Assembly (NCBI GenBank): GCA_029817715.1
Contig: JARUPY010000290.1
Location: 2,666,001 to 2,730,000 of the forward strand
Length of the DNA: 64,000 nt
From: Melastoma dodecandrum
Taxonomy: Eukaryota; Streptophyta; Magnoliopsida; Myrtales; Melastomataceae
Direction: 5' to 3'
In this document: positions 25,457 to 37,693 of the stretch, in pieces
Layout: each line of letters starts with the position of its first letter
Numbering within the stretch: position 1 is the stretch's first letter
Notes under the pieces: generated by a model
What the model was told of the DNA's origin: nothing
The model's input: only the letters and a program-made list of their open reading frames with translations
The model's database searches: none
Position numbers and translations under genes: made by a program

Positions 25457-25930
25457 AAAAGAATAGTTCAAATAGAAGTGCCCCAAGCTTCATGAGAGAA
25501 GAAATGCAAAAATAAAAAGTTCCAATCTTTCGAAATAATCACTGACACCCAACTAAGAATTTAATTCTCTGCATCCACAACCCTCGGATAACAGGTTACC
25601 CAGTTTCAAGAACAAGGGCAAAAACAAAAAGAAAGAAAGAAACGAACTTTCCAGGCGAACCTGATGATGGGAAGATGAACAGGAGCAACAGCAGATGGGA
25701 GAGAACCCCGGTAAAAAGAAGCCTCATAGCTGCTTGTATGCACAAGAGGAGGGGAAGGGGAGAGAGGCGAAGAAGGGGCGAGAAGAATGAGGGGGAGAGG
25801 CCGAAGCTCATTAAAACTCACATGCTTTGCATCAGCCTAAGGAATTTATTTTACTTGCTTCATTTGGACGAACACGAGATGAACTGATTGTAACAAATGT
25901 TCTCTTTCTTAATTTTAAAGATCTTCTCAT
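23914..25930. repeat. tandem array of three ~655-bp units plus a partial unit
   Basis: The anchor GATGAACTGATTGTAA occurs at 23914, 24562, 25219 and 25878, giving unit lengths of 648, 657 and 659 bp at high identity. Each unit contains an (AATAAT/GATAAT)n microsatellite of different length and a purine-rich block (GGGGAGAGAGACGAAG). Frames of 70-171 codons on both strands recur in each unit, but none resembles a known protein, and composition explains them. The last unit is interrupted near 25930. Confidence 0.9.
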
Positions 25931-26292
25931 GAATGTTCTTCTCTTTCATTTGGACGAACACGAGAAAAAGAGTGTGGTATCAGTTGTGTACAACAGTGGT
26001 AAAGAGTTGAGTACAACAGTAGTATCAGAGCTGGGTACGAACTCTTTAGCAAATTCCAAATAGATATTAGTACAAAAGAACAATGAATTTTCTCATGAAT
26101 CCCAACCAGACACGTGAATCCAGTTATTTAGGAATTCGTAGTTATATGGGCTCTTAGTGACTCACTTTAAATCATTGAGCCTAATGTACAATAATATATA
26201 TTATTGAACGTACCTTAAAACATCGGTAGCATTTAAAGATTACGCTCCCGTGGACATTCTTATGTCATTGAAAGTAAAAATATCACGGGAGT

Positions 26293-26530
26293 TTAATCGT
26301 TCCTATTCACTATCACGTTCACTTGGACGTTTGTGGCTGGTCGCCCCGCTTCTGCGCGATCCACTGTTTCCCGCTCCTCCGCTTCTTTCTTCTTCTTCCA
26401 CATCCACCATATAATAAACAAAGTAATTATAAATGCAATAAACCTTAGCGGGCCTAATCATGGCTAGGTTGATGGCGATGGTGGAGGTAGTGAGAAGGGT
26501 AACGGAGGCATTGATGAATCTTCGTTTTTT
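26293..26530 (-). pseudogene. Pro-rich/transmembrane family, copy A (outside the duplication)
   Basis: The minus-strand frame ending at the TAA 26293 reads GPLRFIAFIITLFIIWW, then MWKKKKEAEERE and the tail NVQVNVIVNRND. Upstream in the same frame it is proline-rich (PFSLPPPSPST) but interrupted by TAG and TGA just before the membrane segment. Flanking DNA (about 25965-26290) matches that of copies E and F. No known family was recognised. Confidence 0.55.
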
Positions 26531-27067
26531 CATCATCCCTTAGTCAGTTCGAACTAAAATTTGATGTGTCGACGTCATCTCTAGATCAAGAAATTGGCTT
26601 TTTAATTTAGACACAAAAATTTTATATGCGTCAAACTCTTTCCAAATAAGAAATGATTTATATAAAAAAAATTGAATAGGAAACTCGTCTTGTAACATTT
26701 ATATAGCACAATATATATGATAGCAATTAAACAGAATTGAATGTAAGTCCAACTTTACTGAAAGTTGAGGCCCACAAACCAATGGTATGTATGGTCTACC
26801 CCGGACAGTAGTCAACATTTGCATCCCCCCACAAAGTCTCTTCATCGGTCATATCCAGCGACAGCATGCACATAGGAATCCTAGTCGCTGCAGCTCGCGC
26901 GGCTGCAAATAACAGTCCCTTTACCATCTTCTATAACCCGAGGTACTGATCTGCTATTGATTGTTGCTGTTCTCAATTCCGATTCTTTTTTATTATTCTT
27001 TTCCGATGACGCTTATGGAGTATGACCGCACTTCCGAGAGTTTTGTACGAAGTTTGTGATACCCCTG

Positions 27068-28566
27068 GAAAAATATAACAAAGCGATGTACACTCGAGTT
27101 TTCCCTGGTTTGAGGTTCAGAATGATGTTCGAGACAGTGGAGTCAACCATACATGGGCACAATCACTGGCGTACGAGATTTAGACCCTGTAAGATGGAAA
27201 GGTTCTCAGTGGTGAAATCTTGAGGTATATTGCAAGTAACTTGATGGCCTTGTCTTTAATTTCAACTACCTGCTCCGTCTCTGTTGATAGGGGTGATGTT
27301 GAAATGATAGATTGGATGGGATGAATCAACCACTGAGGAAAGACCGAGCAGAGTGTTGATTTGGGAAATAGAGCCTGTTGTTACTCCATTCTACATGTCC
27401 ACCTCCATTCTTCCGATCCAAGTTTCCACAGCAGCCTGGAGCGCTGGGTAATTCCCATGTTTCCTATTCTCGGGTTAATTGCCCGTTGTCATCTAACTCT
27501 TGCTAATCTGAGCTCATTTATCAGTGGATGAAATGGGTGTCGAGAACCCGTTTAAGAGAGCCATGCCGTGGATGGGAGACGAGTTTGGCATGAAAGATAC
27601 AACAAGTTCAATCTTTCCCGGTTTGAGTCTGGTCCAGTGGATGAGCATGCAGCAGAAGAATCCACTTCAAGCTGCTGCTCAATCTGCAATGATGCCGCAA
27701 ATGTTGTCTACGGCCAGTCTTCCTAGTAATTTCACCGTCAACGAAATACATGCTGAGTTTCCAATCCCAAAGTGTTACCCGCACAGAAAATACATACTGA
27801 AAAGACTCCGCAAAACCAAATCAGTCAAGGCCAGGTCCTCCAGTCTTCTGTTGCATGGACTCGGCAACATCATCAGCTCCCACAGCTCGCAATCATTTGA
27901 AGTCCCTACTATGAATTTCAATCCCATCTGTGCGAACGATGTTGCCATCAATGATCCGGGATCAATAAACAGTGGTGGGATTCGGTCCGACAGCAACCAA
28001 ACTCAGCGAATGAGAACATATACAAAGGTATGTACATGAATGTATGAATCATCCTGTGTATTAATCATCCATTCTAAGTGTATGCCTGCTGAATATGTTT
28101 TAAGGTTCAAAAGCGTGGTTCTGTTGGGAGGTCAATCGATATAATCCGCTACAGAGATTACGACGAACTTCGACAAGCCCTGGCTAGGATGTTTGGCATT
28201 GAAGGGCAGTTGGAGGATCCCCAGAGGACAGACTGGAAACTCGTTTACATGGATCACGAGAACGATATACCGCTCGTCAGGGATGATCCTTGGGAGTAAG
28301 TATGAAACCCAGTGCGACTACAATGACCGTGCATATGTACCATTGTTGGGCTAACCCTCACTGTCATCTTCGTTTTCTTTTCTGCAGTGAATTTGTGAGT
28401 TGTGTCCAAAGCATAAAGATAGATACTCTCGGCTGCTGAAGTACAACAGATCAGCTTGAATGGAAACCTTGGTGGTAGCGTCCCTGTGGCAAATGCGACT
28501 TGTAGCGTTACCGACAGCGAAAATGCATGGAGCGGTCAGCTCGACAATATCAAGTGCTTGATTTAA
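27068..28566 (+). pseudogene. auxin response factor (ARF5/MONOPTEROS-like), 5'-truncated and broken
   Basis: ARF blocks appear in order. FPGLRFRMMFETVES and MGTITGVRDLDPVRWKGSQW (27090-27211) lie in different frames. [20 protein letters not shown] (about 27320-27378) follows two stops, and [14 protein letters not shown] is again shifted. Exon 27522-28027 is long and open ([14 protein letters not shown]). The C-terminal PB1 domain is on 28105-28295 and from 28388 ([43 protein letters not shown]), with a last frameshift before the tail. The B3 DNA-binding domain is absent upstream. ARFs activate auxin genes, and PB1 pairs with Aux/IAA proteins. Introns are retained, so this is a truncated genomic copy. 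A PB1-only product is conceivable but unlikely. Confidence 0.8.
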
Positions 28567-30214
28567 TAAATTTTATGTAGATTAATTTCGAGCTCATATA
28601 TCAAGTGCTTGCCGTGATATTGAAGCATCAAGTCGTACTGCAACACCACAAAAGTAAATATATTATGGAAACACTTGGTGGAATAATATGTGCATCCATC
28701 CGTTCATCCCTCAAGTTGGTGGAACAATCGTCGTGCGGTTACTAACCAAACCTATGATCCATGCCCCCCTACCAAAATTGTCCGTCCATGTACACGTGTT
28801 GCAACCTTCAAAAGTATTTTACTATACTTAGTACGATGATGATGCTTTTCTGCCTTGGGTTGTATGGTGGGTTTTTAACATTCGATTGCAAGGGCGCATC
28901 TCGCTCGTAAGTTCTTTGGGGATGCATTGCATTCATTCGAAGGTGGGAGGATGAATTGATTTTTATCGTAACACATGACTTTTTCCGATGAGTGCAACGA
29001 TCGAGAAAGCTAATCGGGTGGACGGAACAGCCAACCGTCGGTCACGAACCTCATGAAACTACCACCCCCATGCTTGCCACTCCAACAAGATGTTACTCTG
29101 CAATCACTAAAAGTAAACGCTTCAAATGTTTTGGTCAAAAATTACGTGGAGGACGACTCACTGCTCGATTGGGAATGGGAGCCATTTCTTTTATGCCATT
29201 TAAGGAAACATAGGAAGTTTAAAGTAAAGAATTAAAAAAGGAAAAGAAAAGGAAAACTAATGGACCGTTTGGTAGAATAGGATTTTTAACTCTTTCCATT
29301 TCTTTGAAAATAAAAGTTTTAAAATTTTTCATTTCTTAGTTTTTAGATTAAAAAACGTGTTTAGTAGAGCATTCAAAAAATTGTAAAAAAAAAAAGATAA
29401 AAAAAACTATTTCAGTTATTTTAATTTTATAACACTTACCAAATTTAACACCTAAAATAAGAAGAAAATTAATCCATAAATACTTATTAAATTTTTCGTA
29501 ACTAAAACTATTTAGTGGGAGGGGAGAGACGTTGTTTATCATGATGCAGAAAAAGAAAAGTATGGTAAAAAAAAAAAAAAAAAGTAAAAGCACGTGAATT
29601 CATTATCTCTGTCCCTCATTCTCCGCTTCCCTTGACTCTTCGTTTCTGTATAGGGAAGGGGGAACCCAATGGGATGGGGGATAGAAACGTAAATGGGAGA
29701 GGTAAAAGAATAAACGTGGCCAAGGAATAAATCCGAATTTTCGTGGTACCACGTATTCCCATATGGACCCAATTGAAAGTATTACAGACGACACTATGGG
29801 ATTTCCTTCTTTACAGTCGCCAAAATATGTACGTCTAAAACTTGCCTCTTCACGATCGCTTCTCAATTTCATGTTCATGTTATTGGTGGGGTCCCTCGGA
29901 GGTGGCCCTCCCCTTCCTTTCGGTCTTGTCATCTTTCCGTACATGTTCGCCACATAAACAACAAACATACAAATGCCAATCACGGTGTCGTCTTCCGAGA
30001 CGTGAGCCTACCAGGCCGCCCCGAATTGGGGGTGGGCCATAATGCGTCCTGACCTTCTCCGACAAGCCCAAGCCCAAGCCCAAGCCCACCCTGTTGTCAT
30101 GCTTGTCCTACATAAAGTGCCATATTAATGTAAATAGTTGACTTTTCATGGACTCAGTGATGTATTTATTACCTGAAAGATGATGCCTTCGCTCGATTTC
30201 CTAATCATCTACTA
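28567..30214. other. intergenic, no recognised gene
   Basis: AT-rich in 29220-29600. Opposing open frames at 29603-29983 (minus) and 29763-29957 (plus) show no known motif. A CCCAAG hexamer is repeated about four times at 30065-30090. Confidence 0.5.
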
Positions 30215-30397
30215 CGATTCACTATAAATCATGAGCCCTTGCTTGATACGTAGACGTCCTGATTTAATACGTGAATTCCCATTTTGAGGTTCTAACAAAT
30301 TAGTTTGGGATGGGTCACATGTGGTGGAGTGGACCTCCCCTCCCTCCTCACTCTTTCAATTGGTTTTCTCGTTTTTGTTAAGAAGAGAGCGGGAGAT

Positions 30398-31185
30398 ATG
30401 AAGGGCGACAGATTGCGCACGAGTCTCAACTGCGGGTTTAGTATCCCATTCATCGGATTCGGCACGTACTCCAACCCCCACGACGGGAGTGTCACGGAAA
30501 CTGCCATCCTCAATGCTCTCAAGGTGAGAAACAGAAAACGTCGGGCTTGCTCGACGGGATGGTTGACAAGAAAACGTTGACAAGATATCTTTGAAAGATC
30601 TCCCAGTAGTGCCAAATTGTAAGAAGAGATCATGGGATCCGGGGTTGCTTGGTTGATCAGTTTTTGATTAACGTGCGTCGACTTAGGTGGAAATGCACCC
30701 TATGTGGAGGCAGAAGAAGCTCCGGGAGGCGTGCACGGAGAACAAGATCCACGTGAGCGCATATACGTCCCTGGGAGGCCCGGGGAACGCGTGGGGGACA
30801 ACGGCCGTCATGGAACACCCTACCATCAGGACAATCGCCCTCAGACACAACGTCACTCCTGCTCACGCACGTACGCCGATTGTTCTCGCTTTTATGCCTC
30901 AAGCCAGCCGATCGATTAAGAATGCCACAATCATAAGTTATCGTTTTGCTTCATTAGGTTGCTCTGCAGTGGGGGGTATCCGTGGGGGCCAGTGTGATTG
31001 TGAAGAGCTTCAATGAGAAGGGGATGGAAGAGAACTTTGCGGCCCTCAACTTCAAACTCGAGTATCGAGACATGCTGGAGATCGACACGATCGAAGAACG
31101 CAAGGTTATTAGGGCGGGGATCTACGTCGACAGAGCGACGGGTCCATACAAGACGCTGGAAGAACTTTGGGACAATGAAATATGA
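30398..31185 (+). pseudogene. aldo-keto reductase remnant, copy 1 (catalytic middle missing)
   Basis: Three exons are recognisable. 30398-30523 gives the N-terminus (GFSIPFIGFGTYSN). 30687-about 30869 gives VEMHPMWRQKKLREAC and YTSLGGPGNAWG. 30958-31185 gives VALQWGVSVGASVIVKSFNE to the C-terminus KTLEELWDNEI. They match plant AKR4-type NADPH reductases (deoxymugineic acid synthase, codeinone reductase and D-galacturonate reductase relatives). About 140 residues normally between exons 1 and 2, which carry the catalytic Asp, Tyr, Lys and His, are absent. The exon 2 donor region reads CAC|GCACGT here and CAG|GCACGT in copy 2. Exons and borders are otherwise clean, but the product could not be a reductase. 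Confidence 0.82.
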
Positions 31186-31894
31186 GTAATCAATGTTCAA
31201 TCACATGGGGCATCACACCGAGAAGACATGGTGACGATCACGCAACAAACATATAAAAGATTCAATTGAGGGCCGTTGTAAGGTCGAGCGTCCACCATAA
31301 GTTTATCATCTCAATGTGAATATACATTTTATTGATGAAGGAGGTAACGATGAGTGTCGCTGAACCTGAGAACTTATACAATTATGGCAACTGCGATACA
31401 ACAACTGGAATACGAGTTGAGGCACCACACCAACTCGTCTGCTCATGCTGCCTTTTTCTCTACTTATATCACCAAACAATAATTAACATAAAAGTACACG
31501 TGGACGATGACAACACTCTTGTATATATACCATAAAAGCAACATTTTAATTTTCAATTCCTACTCGAGTTGAATACTATCATAACTTTAAAAAAAGTGAA
31601 AAATTTGAGTCTTACTCCATCTCGACAAATTAATCGGTCTTGATAAATTTATCTGGATAGTAACTCTTATAAGTATCTTACGATAGCTTCATTAGCCCAA
31701 AATGACATCTTTTATATTTAAATTGTACGTTTTCTTTCCCGAAAAGTATTCATTACGTTTTTGTTAAGACTTAAATTGTTTTCTTAAATGTTTTTAATTC
31801 AATTTTACATGATTATGATTGGTAGTAATTTTATTTTCCAAAATAAAAAGAAGCCACCTATAAACAATTCTAATAAATAAATTTCGCAAGCACA

Positions 31895-32338
31895 AGTGAC
31901 ACCTCCTAACTTAGCGAAAACCCGCAGTTATTATGCACAAGAACATGTCCGCGGCAAAAGTGGGTATCCAGAACACCTTCGACCTTGATACAAGCGGAAG
32001 CATACATGACTGCAATGCCCATAGCAAATTTGATGAGATCGATATCCTCAATATAATGAATAACATTTACCGCATCACGTTATTACACTCGGTCTGAATA
32101 CCGCTGGTTTGATAGCAAACAGTAGGAAATGTGGGCTGGATAGTTATGCAGTAGCACAAAGGGGACAAGGAAGGTAAGGACAAAGCAAAGCACAATTTGC
32201 CTTATGAAAACTGTTGTTTAGATATTATCCTCACATTTTATCCTTGTCTAATAAATAGGACGACAAAGACAACCATGCGAATGCGCTAATGAAGAACACT
32301 TCAAAGGCGAGCCAATTCATATGACTATTCCGTTTTAA
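31895..32338 (+). repeat. R repeat, copy R1 (before family member B)
   Basis: Begins AGTGACACCTCCTAACTTAG and ends near CATATGACTATTC. It matches 35515-35960 in order over its whole length with scattered changes. Part reads NTFDLDTSGSIHDCN but no protein family was recognised. A copy lies at 50925-51368. Confidence 0.85.
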
Positions 32339-32584
32339 CAGGTTGGTCTAACAACATGGCCACAAAAGTACCAATTCTTCGTTGAGCCTAACAACGGGTT
32401 TTAGGGTTTGGGTTTGCTGATCGGGTGTCTGTATCAGTGTCTTTGCATCGATTCTTATGGGATGGGTGAGTTTCCCTACTGCTTGGTTTGTAATGGGTTG
32501 GGTTTCTTCTTCTTCTTCTACTTTTGCTTTGTTACTTTTGATTAGGTTGTTTTTGTCTGGGCGTGATGGGAGTTGGGTGCAAGT

Positions 32585-32902
32585 GATGTTCCTCCATCGC
32601 CCATGTTGACTGAACCAAGTTTGACGCCCCCCACATGAGTGCCACCTTCTCCACCACAGCTGCAGGCACTGTTGCTCTCACAGCTACCGCCTTCACTGCC
32701 CCAGTTGCTCCCGTTGTCTCCTTTTTCATTGCTTCCATGCTCGGAATCGCCCTGGCTATGGGTAAGTGGAGTGACGATTATTTTGCTCGTTACAGCGGGA
32801 TTGTCATATGGTGGCTGTGGAGGAAAAAAAATAGGCGGAGGGGCACGCGGCAGCGGCAGACCGAGCATTCATATGAACGTAACGGTTAATATGGACGATT
32901 AG
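32585..32902 (+). pseudogene. Pro-rich/transmembrane family, copy B
   Basis: The proline frame reads VPPSPMLTEPSLTPPT, a TGA at 32636, then VPPSPPQLQALLLSQLPPS and ESPWLW, a hydrophobic stretch (VTIILLVTAGL) and the tail RPSIHMNVTVNMDD ending at TAG 32900-32902. The WWLWRKK motif seen in other copies is present but one base out of frame (32809 on), so compensating indels seem to have occurred. R1 lies just upstream. The function is unknown. Confidence 0.5.
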
Positions 32903-33101
32903 GGCTTTCGTTTATGCGATAGGAACAATATTATTAATCTATAAAATTATCAGCGGGAGTTCATTCCTCATACATTTTTTAATTTGTAATTTTCTTTCGT
33001 GTCCCCACCGTAATAACATGACAGCGCACCCTCACCTAACTCTAGGGAGGGAAGGTTAAATTTCGGCGGACTCCTATAAAAAATAATTTTTAACAAAAGT
33101 T

Positions 33102-33104
<3 letters not shown>

Positions 33105-33138
<34 letters not shown>

Positions 33139-33150
33139 ATGCATAGTTAT
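33105..33150. repeat. (TA)n microsatellite followed by (TATG)n
   Basis: An alternating TA tract of roughly 26 bp runs into GTATGTATGTAT. The duplicate near 52133-52170 is 6 bp longer, showing slippage after duplication. Confidence 0.9.
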
Positions 33151-34192
33151 GTACGAATAATTGACGTTTGATTAAATATATAAGGATGATCAAGTTGACA
33201 ACAATGTTCAACTTGTGTTTTGATTGGATTAACAGAGTTCGGGAAGGAATTGATTCTGCGAGGGGTAGGGTGGCTGAGGGGCGGAGTAGATGGATCTGGC
33301 TTTTGTTTTTTTCTTTGCAGAAACATTCGCAGAGTAGAAATTGGAAAGAGGGGAGAGAAAAGGCGGGACAACTTTCCTTCACTTCACTGTGTTAGAAATT
33401 AAGGATGGGAAGGAAATAATTAAAATAAAACATAAAAAATAAAAAATGGCATTTAAAATTTACGTATAAGAGGGGGGAATGGGGCACAGAGTTCGAGGCA
33501 GACTCGGACTCGGGCCAAGCTAAAAATGTTTTGACCAGGATCGGACCCGGGCTACATTATTCGAGCCCTATCAGGCTCGAGCCCGGGGCTGGCGGCCCGA
33601 GTCCGGGCCCGAGCCTAAAAACATGTTATTTAGGTCCGAAATTGCACTTGCGCATTCATGTGCCTACTGGGAAAGAGCCGAATGCTCCCTCTTCATAACC
33701 TGCAATCCGAGCCACCCGAATCTTCCTTCTGAATTGATTTGTCTCCTACACAACGTCACTTTGGTGATTGCTCACTCACTCGGCTACTTTCTATTCACTT
33801 AAATGATGGATGGGATTCATTTTCCAACTCATAAACATTATGGATATCTTTGGGAAACCTTCCTCCGCAAGCAAAAATGGGGGATACCCCTGATCACTCA
33901 TCACAAGTGTTGAGAAGAACACAGTGTGTATCGGATAAAAGACTATTATATAAGTTGTTTGTATAAGTGTTGTTTTCTTTAATTAAGTCCAGGACCCCCC
34001 AGTCGCCAAGGGCTCTTTTCCTTAGCCCCTCCCTTGGGTTGCAACCCTCCCCAAACCACTTCATTCATGGTATTTAGGAGCACCCACCAATCACCCATAC
34101 TCTACGTACACCGTCTTACACAGTAGTCCCGGAATCCCCCATCACCACCCACGCTTCCTTTTTTTATCCCATCCCCTCTTAGGTCGGCAGGG

Positions 34193-34456
34193 ATGGATGC
34201 TTTGTCCTATGAAAGCAGCAACGGCTGCGAGTCCGAGTGGACCCTCTACTTCGATCACTCCTCTAGCAAAGATGCCGCCGCCACGAAGGTCAAGGACGGC
34301 GGGGATCTGAAGAAGCCCAAGTTTGGAGTAAAAGGGTTCGATGACGAGGAGGAGGATCTGCCGATGGTCTCCGACGCGTCCTCCAGCCCTCCGATCCACA
34401 ATGAGGATGCCGGCACCACAGACGAGGCGCCCTGGAGATCATCGTCCATTGTAACC
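34193..34456 (+). CDS. SOB FIVE-LIKE (SOFL) protein, first exon, copy 1
   Basis: The 88-codon exon starts MDALSYESSNGCESEWTL and contains both SOFL signatures: SOFL-A (GCESEWTLYFD, residues 11-21) and SOFL-B (DLPMVSDASSSPP, about residues 56-68). It ends in phase 0 at a GTGAGT donor (34457). SOFL proteins are small plant nuclear/cytoplasmic proteins; Arabidopsis members affect cytokinin levels and development. The known proteins usually continue in a second exon; I could not find one downstream, so the 3' part is uncertain. If the intron is retained the frame runs to 34774. Upstream 33480-33640 is a GC-rich dispersed repeat-like region. Confidence 0.75.
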
Positions 34457-35514
34457 GTGAGTTTCTTCGTCTATGCAGTTGAGAATAGTTTTCCCTTCCA
34501 CCTTTTTCCTCTTGTTCGATTTTCCTTTTACAGAATCATTGTGGTTTGTCTGGAAAATCTGCTGGGTTCCTCGCCCTCTATCCCCTTCTGTCTCTTTTCC
34601 CCTCTCCTCTGTCGAGGTTATCCCACGCTCTGTCCAGCGCCTCAGGAGCGTCCACTCGATCTCCGTCGTGATGGAGTTCTTCCACTGGTATCTTATTTTT
34701 TTTTTAATCTTTTGTGCTTCAAATTACATTTTCTTACAATTACCCATTATGTTGAGTATTTGATTTCATTTTAAAAAAAACTTTAATCCATTTGTTTGGA
34801 AATATTAAAATATTAATGTAAAATTTCGTTCGTTGTTTTTTTTAAAGTAGAATATGTACAGTTATATTTCAAAGATAGAATTCTAGCTAAAAAATTTTCA
34901 AAAACAACCTTTTCAATAAATCGAGAAATCTTTTCTACGCTTTGTTTTCCATTTTGGTTTTTTATCATTTTTCCCTCATTTTAATTGAATAGGTTTTACA
35001 AGTGCAAAGGCGTGTGTCCTTTGATGCCAAGGTATGCGTCCTTAGGGCGTCCTCCAGTGTCAAGGGGGATGTCCTTTGGGCGTCCTTCGGTGCCAAGTGA
35101 GCTTTGGGCTGTGCCTCGCCTCCAGTTTTGCATCATTTTAATTTCGTAACATTTCTCCAAAAATGAAGATTTCAATATTTTTAGTCTCAGCGATTAATAT
35201 ACACGACTCTTATACCATTGTTTTACACATGTACACAACTCTCAACCGCAATATCTGACGACAACATTTGCAAATACCATTTTTTACTAATCGATTACAC
35301 GAACCCATTAACTCAAAGTCCATTGGCCGACAAAGCTAAACCCAAGCCAAACTGACATAGTCACACGCGAAGAACAAGTCACAACTGGATCCGTGGGTCT
35401 CAATAACCTAATTCTCCCTGTTCATTAGACATTCGTGCATCTTGGCTTAACCTACATTAAAAGTAAAATCAGAATCGTTTTCAATGATTCGCTTAATCTA
35501 AGGGTGCGACAGTC

Positions 35515-35960
35515 AGTGACACCTCCTAACTTAGCGAAAACCCGCAGTTATTATGCGCAAGAACACGTCCGCGGCATAAGTGGGTGTATCCGGAACACCT
35601 TCGACCTTGATACAAGTGGAAGCATACATGACTGCAATGTCGATAGCAACTTTGATGAGATCGATATCCTCATATAATAAATAACATTTACGGCATCACG
35701 TTATTACACTCGGTCTGAATTTTGCTAGTTTGATAGCAAACGGTAGGAAATGTGGGCAGCGTTGTTATGCTAGAAGCTCAAAGGGGACGAGGAAGGAAAG
35801 AACAAAGCAAAGCACAGTTTGCCTTATAAAAAACTGTTGTTTAGATATTATCCTCACATTTGGTCCTTTTCTAATAAATAGGATGACAAAGACGACCATG
35901 CGAATGAGCCAATGAAGAACACTTCAAAGGTGAGCCAATTCATATGACTATTCAGTTTTA
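35515..35960 (+). repeat. R repeat, copy R2
   Basis: Same start and end motifs as R1, about 3.6 kb downstream in the same orientation. The frame at 35435-35677 (GCIRNTFDLDTSGSI) lies over it without known homology. The duplicated counterpart is 54555-54999. Confidence 0.85.
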
Positions 35961-36209
35961 CATAATTATAATGATTAGAAATTATTGGTTGAAAAGAGAA
36001 TATTCAACTACAACATTCTAAATTATCACTTCTTAACGTTGTTGATACAATGTCCCACAAAATGAGCGAATTAATATAAGGGCACCTTCGTTAGATAACC
36101 GTGGTGTTGTCGTAGCTTAGGTAACAATCCTTCAGTGACACTTCTGCGGTTTGGGAAAACCCACAGACGTGCATGCAGACGAGTGTTGTAGTCCTCCATC
36201 GGGAGGATT

Positions 36210-36355
36210 CCGTGCGCAACCCTACCCATGCACGTACCTGTGGACAGTGAGGTGGTAGTTGAAAAACAGAGCCAAAAGGATGCCGTGCACAACCCTACCC
36301 ATGCATGTACCTGTGGACAGTGAGGTGGTAGTTGAAAAACAGAGCCAAAACCTGT
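36210..36355 (+). repeat. 73-bp tandem duplication
   Basis: The unit starting CCGTGCGCAACCCTACCC at 36210 repeats at 36283 (CCGTGCACAACCCTACCC), each ending in CAGAGCCAAAA. It is also present in duplication copy 2 from 55249, so it predates the segmental duplication. The preceding sequence resembles a diverged R repeat. Confidence 0.9.
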
Positions 36356-36779
36356 AGTTTAAACGTTGTCCTGGTCGTTATCTAATTAATAGGACGAGTT
36401 AGACAAGGATGTTTGTCCTTGTCGTTACTGACATAATCTCCCATGCTTTGGACTTAACTTGGTTTCTATAACTACCAGAAAAAAAGTTATGGCTTCACCA
36501 TGGAAATGGAATTAATGCATGAACAACTTTTGGGAAGAGGGGAAGTTGGGTTCGGGTCTTTCCATCACGATCTGGTGAGGCGGCCGGTTTCCATCACCGC
36601 GCAGAAGGGAGTCCCCGAATGAAGTCAGTGAAACGATATCGTGATGGATAAATGTGTACAACGTTTCGTAATGTACTTACCATTCATTCAATTCTTTGGG
36701 GGCTGAAGGTGGTACACTGTTCGTTGCATCGATTCGTCCAGTTGTACGAGGCACCGTCACGTTGGGTTCACTAACAAAT

Positions 36780-37640
36780 TTGTTATTTTTCTATAAAATA
36801 TTTTGCCTTCGTATAATTTAATTTTATCAAAATAAGAATATCGTGATAAAATATTTTGTTATTAAGTTTGTAGGAATTTTCTAATCCTATTAAGTATATA
36901 GTTACAAATTTGTTTTCATTACCAAAAAAAGTGATTATGGCGACAAATCAAATTGTCGACAATTATATCAATTTATTTATTTAATAGTTAGTTATATATT
37001 CTGAACATATGAGTATTGTTACAGAGAATATTATCAACATGTTCATCATTATTATATGATTTTTTATATGATAATTAAGTATATATTTTTCAAAAGATAT
37101 GGTTGATTGTTAAGAAAGATTAAATTATTGGCAAAACTATCTCATCAATCACTAAATTAATATATATTCTGATAAAATATTAACTTCAAAAGTATTTCGT
37201 TACGAAATTTGTTTCACTTAAAAAAATTAATATATAAAACTATCTCATCCATCACTAAAGTGATTAATCATGTTAAAAAATCTTTCATTTAAATTCAAAT
37301 ATTAGTCTTGTTGCAATTGTAAAAGATTTTCCTTAACTATCACCCGCAGCTTTAAAATCAAAGATTATTTGAAATGGATAAAAAAACTAATTTTTTATAA
37401 ATAGAATATATTTCGATAAGAAGTAAATATATTTTTTAATAAAAGCACACATAATACTCTATATAAAATACATTTATAAAGTTATTATATTTTACATAAA
37501 AGCGATAACATTTTTAGTAATTTTTATTATAGAAAAATAGGTAAAATTTAAAAACATAATTTAAATTTAAACATAAATTTTGTAATAAGAAGAATAACTA
37601 ATTATTATAAGTTATAATTTTCTCGAAAAACTGAGGCTTT
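36780..37640. other. AT-rich spacer without genes, copy 1
   Basis: More than 75% A+T by eye, with many stops in all frames. Nothing is supported; the counterpart is 55815-56680. Confidence 0.7.
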
Positions 37641-37693
37641 TTTGAGCTATTTGTCATAGTATATAGGGACAAGTTTTTATCCATCTTAGGATA

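Noticed and set aside
29603..29983. Minus-strand 126-codon frame with a hydrophobic start
   Set aside because: No family motif, no splice context, and an opposing open frame on the other strand suggests composition.
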